The translations under genes and the position numbers were made by a program. A model generated the notes under the pieces. The model saw only the letters and a list, made by a program, of their open reading frames with translations, searched no databases and had not been told where the DNA came from. From Georgenia sp. TF02-10 (lineage in GTDB: Bacteria > Actinomycetota > Actinomycetes > Actinomycetales > Actinomycetaceae), in the NCBI RefSeq assembly GCF_022759505.1, contig NZ_CP094289.1, positions 3,162,001 to 3,226,000 of the forward strand: a stretch of DNA of 64,000 bases, read 5' to 3'. Every line of letters starts with the position of its first letter. Within the stretch, counting starts at the first letter, position 1. Shown one piece after another: positions 60,434-64,000 of this stretch.

Positions 60434-63400
60434 TGACCACCGCAGTGCTCGACCAGACCCGCGCGCAGCTGCTCGGGGCGGCCGCCAGGCTCGACCCCGC
60501 GCCGGCGCAGGCCGAGGAGCTGCTGCGGCTGTTCTACCGCGACGTGATGACCGAGGACCTCCAGGCCCAGCGGCCCGTCGACCTCCTCGGCGCCGCCCGG
60601 TCCCACCAGGAGACCGCGAGGCGGCGGGCGCCGGGCACCGCGCAGGTCCGGGTCTTCAACCCCTCGGCGGACGCCGAGGGCTGGTCCACCGGCTGCACCG
60701 TCGTCGAGATCGTCACCGACGACATGCCGTTCCTCATCGACTCCGTCGCCGCCGAGCTGAGCCGCCAGGGCCGCACCGTCCGCCTGCTGGTCCACCCCCA
60801 GCTCGTGGTGCGCCGGGACGCCGACGGGGTGCTGCAGGAGGTCCTCGACGCCGAGCCGGCGCCGGCCCCGGCCGAGCCCGGCGCCGTCGTGGAGTCCTGG
60901 GTGCACGTGCAGGTGGGGCTGGTCAGCGACCCGGCCGAGCGGTCCGAGGTCGCCGCCGAGCTCGCCCGCGTGCTGGCCGACGTGCGCCTCGCCGTCACCG
61001 ACCACGACGCGATGGTGGCCAAAGCCGACGAGATAGCCGCGGACCTCGCGACTGCCCCGCCGCCGGTGGTCGACCGGGCGGCCGCCGAGCGGGCGCGGGC
61101 CCTGCTGCGCTGGCTCGCGGACGGCCAGTTCGTCTTCCTCGGCTACCGGGAGTACCGGCTGACCGACCCGGACCCGGGCCCCGGCGCCGCCGCCGAGGCG
61201 GTGCTGGCCCCGCTGCCGGAGACCGGGCTCGGGCTGCTGCGCCCGGACCCCGACCGCCCGGCCCGGCCCACCGTGCTGCCCGGCCGGGCCGCCCGCAAGG
61301 CCCGCGAGCCCCGGCTGCTGATCATCACCAAGGCGAACTCCCGCGCCAGCGTGCACCGCCCGCTGTACCTGGACTACATCGGGGCGAAGACCTTCGACGG
61401 CGACGGGCGGGTGGTCGGCGAGCGCCGCTTCCTCGGGCTCTTCACCGCCGCCGCGTACCGCTCCTCGGTCACCGAGGTCCCCTACGTGGCGGAGAAGGTC
61501 GCCCGGGTCATCGAGGCCGCCGGGTTCGCCCCGGGCAGCCACCTCGGCCGGGACCTCATGGGGGTGCTCGAGGACTACCCCCGCGACGAGCTCTTCACCG
61601 CCACCGTGGAGCACCTCACCGAGGTCGCGACGGCGGTGGTGCACCTGCGCGAGCGCCCCCGCACCCGGCTGTTCCTGCGCACCGAGGTCTACGGCCGGTT
61701 CGTCTCCTGCCTGGTGTACCTGCCGCGGGAGCGGTACAGCCCGGCGGTGCAGCAGCGGGTGATGGCCCTGCTGCGGGAGGCCTTCGGCGGGGTCTCGGTC
61801 GAGCAGGACGCCCTGCTGTCCCGGTCGGTGCTGGCCCAGCTCCACGTCGTGGTCCGGGTGGCACCCGGCGAGCAGGTCCCCGAGGTCGACGTCGCCGCCC
61901 TCGAGCAGCGCCTGGCCGAGGCGACCCGCGGCTGGGCGGAGGACCTGGCCGACGCCGCCCGGGAGCGGTACGGCGAGGCGACGGCGGCCCGGCTGCTCGG
62001 CCGGTTCGCCGCGGCCCTGCCCGAGGCGTACAAGGAGGACTTCCCGCCCGAGGTGGGCGCCGCGGACCTGGCCCACCTCGACGCCCTCGCCCCGGGCGCC
62101 GTCGGGCTGGACCTGTACCGCGGCCCGGACGCCCGGCCCGGCGAGCGACGGCTGAAGGTCTACACCACCGACCCGCTCACCCTCAGCGGGATCCTGCCGC
62201 TCTTCCACCACCTCGGCGTGGCCGTCACCGACGAACGGCCCTACGAGCTGCGCGCCGAGGCGGGCAGCCTCGCCCACGTCTACGACTTCGGCCTGCGCGC
62301 CCCCACCGAGGAGGCCTGGGCGGCGCCGGGCAGCCGCGAGCGGTTCCAGGACGCCTTCGCGGCCGTGCGCTCGGGGCTGGCGGACAGCGACGGCTTCAAC
62401 ACCCTGGTGCTGCTGGCCGGCCTGACCTGGCGGGAGGTGACCGTCCTGCGCACCCTGGCCGCCTACCTGCGCCAGACCGGGTCGGTCTTCTCCCGCGAGT
62501 ACGTCGAGGCCGCGCTGCGGGAGAACCTGGGCACCACCCGCCTGCTCGTCGAGCTCTTCGCGACCCGGTTCGACCCCGGCCGGTACGGCGGGCAGGCCAG
62601 CCCGGAGCGGTCGGCGGCCGAGGAGGAGCTGGCCGAGCAGGTCCGCGCGGCGCTGGACGAGGTGACCAACCTCGACCACGACCGGATCATCCGGGCGCTG
62701 CTCGCCGTCGTGCGGGCCACCCAGCGGACCAGCTACTACCGCACGGCCGACCGCGCGGGCGGGGCGGCCGGCACCGCTGAGGGGGACGTGGCTGGCACCG
62801 ACACCGACGGAGCGGGCGGGCCGGCCGGCTCCGCCGACCGGGACGCCGACGGCGCGGGCGGAGCGTCCGGCGCCGCCGACGGGGACGCGGCCGGCAGCGG
62901 CACCGACGACGCCCCAGCAACCCAGCCGCCCGCCGTCGCCCTCAAGATCGACCCCCGGGACCTGCCCGACCTGCCCCAGCCGCGGCCCCGGTTCGAGATC
63001 TTCGTGTGCAGCCCCCGGGTCGAGGGCGTCCACCTCCGCTTCGGCCGGGTGGCGCGCGGCGGGCTGCGCTGGTCGGACCGCCGGGAGGACTTCCGCACCG
63101 AGGTCCTCGGCCTGGTCAAGGCCCAGACGGTGAAGAACGCCGTCATCGTGCCCACCGGCGCCAAGGGCGGCTTCGTGGTGAAGCGGGCGCCGGACCCGGC
63201 GGTGGACCGGGACGCCTGGCTCGCCGAGGGCACCGCCGCCTACCGCACGTTCGTCACCGCCCTGCTCGACGTCACCGACAACCGGGTCGGCGGGGAGGTC
63301 GTCGGCCCGGACCGGGTGGTCCGGCACGACGGCGACGACCCGTACCTGGTGGTAGCCGCGGACAAGGGCACCGCCGCATTCTCCGACCTGGCCAACGCCG

Positions 63401-64000
63401 TCGCCCGGGAGCGGGGCTTCTGGCTCGACGACGCCTTCGCCTCCGGCGGGTCCACCGGCTACGACCACAAGAAGATGGGCATCACCGCCCGCGGGGCATG
63501 GGAGTCCGTCACCCGGCACTTCCGCGAGCTCGGCCACGACACCCAGAGCCAGGACTTCACCGTCGTCGGCGTCGGGGACATGAGCGGGGACGTCTTCGGC
63601 AACGGCATGCTGCTCTCCGAACACATCCGCCTGGTCGGCGCCTTCGACCACCGCCACGTCTTCCTCGACCCCGACCCCGACCTGGCCGCCTCCTACGCCG
63701 AGCGGCGCCGGCTGTTCGACCTGCCCCGCTCCTCCTGGGCCGACTACGACCCGGCCCTGATCAGCCCGGGCGGCGGGGTCTACCCCCGCACCGCCAAGTC
63801 GGTGCCGCTCACCCCGCAGGTCCGGGCCCGGCTCGGGATCGCCGACGACGTCGCCGCGCTCACCCCGGCCGAGCTCGTCCGGGCCATCCTCACCGCCCCG
63901 GTGGACCTGCTCTGGAACGGCGGCATCGGCACCTACGTCAAGGCCACCGCCGAGTCCCACGCCCAGGTCGGGGACCGCGCCAACGACGCCGTCCGGGTCG
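60434..64000 (+). CDS. gdh: NAD-specific glutamate dehydrogenase, partial
   Basis: 1189 codons from ATG 60434, cut by the window end; family members are near 1600 aa. N-terminal ACT-like region (TDDMPFLIDSVAAELSRQGR, then TVRLLVHPQLVV), LLITKANSRASVHRPLYLDY, then the catalytic RGGLRWSDRREDFRTEVLGL and VKAQTVKNAVIVPTGAKGGF, GDMSGDVFGNGML and LLWNGGIGTYVK. Converts glutamate to 2-oxoglutarate. A 60-residue Gly/Ala/Asp-rich insertion (about 774-834) separates the halves. Confidence 0.95.

Overview
The window comes from a very GC-rich actinobacterial chromosome, most likely from Micrococcales (Cellulomonas/Georgenia-like). The evidence is dense overlapping ORFs, a WhiB-family protein, AdnAB, several proteins with DUF families typical of actinobacteria, frequent GTG starts, probable leaderless transcripts, and a tmRNA whose tag reads ADSKRTEFALAA. 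All assignments come from reading the sequence; no database search was run.

Positions 1-6810 are one end of an integrated phage-like element. About nineteen small genes run leftward from a single promoter near 6400. Most of them overlap the next gene by 1-8 bases in ATGA/GTGA style. They include a Cro-like helix-turn-helix protein, two pairs of small tandem paralogues, a PD-(D/E)XK exonuclease, a frameshifted HNH endonuclease, a conserved actinophage protein and a WhiB-like protein with an extra N-terminal Cys-rich segment. A helix-turn-helix repressor (6484-6810) is divergent from this operon, and its last codons and stop lie inside a host tRNA-Lys gene. This is the arrangement expected when the phage attachment site lies inside the repressor gene, as in the integration-dependent immunity of mycobacteriophages such as BPs and Brujita. 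It is the most interesting feature of the window.

Positions 6776-18321 start the host backbone: tRNA-Lys, a DksA/TraR-type zinc protein, a Bcp peroxiredoxin, tRNA-Leu, an acetoacetate-decarboxylase-like protein, a NUDIX-family protein and a DUF3054 membrane protein. These are followed by a leftward block clpS - DUF2017 - murI - metallo-beta-lactamase - ppc - rph - rdgB.

Positions 18355-33007 hold pncB, a TetR/glycosyltransferase/FAD-oxidoreductase cassette, an SF2 helicase with its DUF3039 partner, nagB, a HU-like gene, an aldo/keto reductase, a threonine aldolase and a large DUF222 (13E12-type) HNH protein whose promoter and start region are duplicated.

Positions 33325-42677 carry ssrA (tmRNA), smpB, a secreted coiled-coil M23 peptidase coupled to ftsX and ftsE, prfB, a phosphoribosyltransferase-hydrolase fusion and an MFS exporter. 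Trans-translation, divisome cell-wall hydrolysis and release factor 2 thus sit together, as is common in this group.

Positions 42777-47889 are a compact tad pilus operon (tadA, tadB, tadC, a pilin-like protein and TadE/TadG-like proteins). Positions 48051-57643 contain a phosphotransferase-like protein, adnB, adnA and a DUF3152 protease-like protein. Positions 57832-64000 contain DUF3107, a DEAD-box RNA helicase and the first 1189 codons of an NAD-specific glutamate dehydrogenase.

Several intergenic regions, especially those between convergent genes, hold short GC-rich tandem repeats, each with its own unit.
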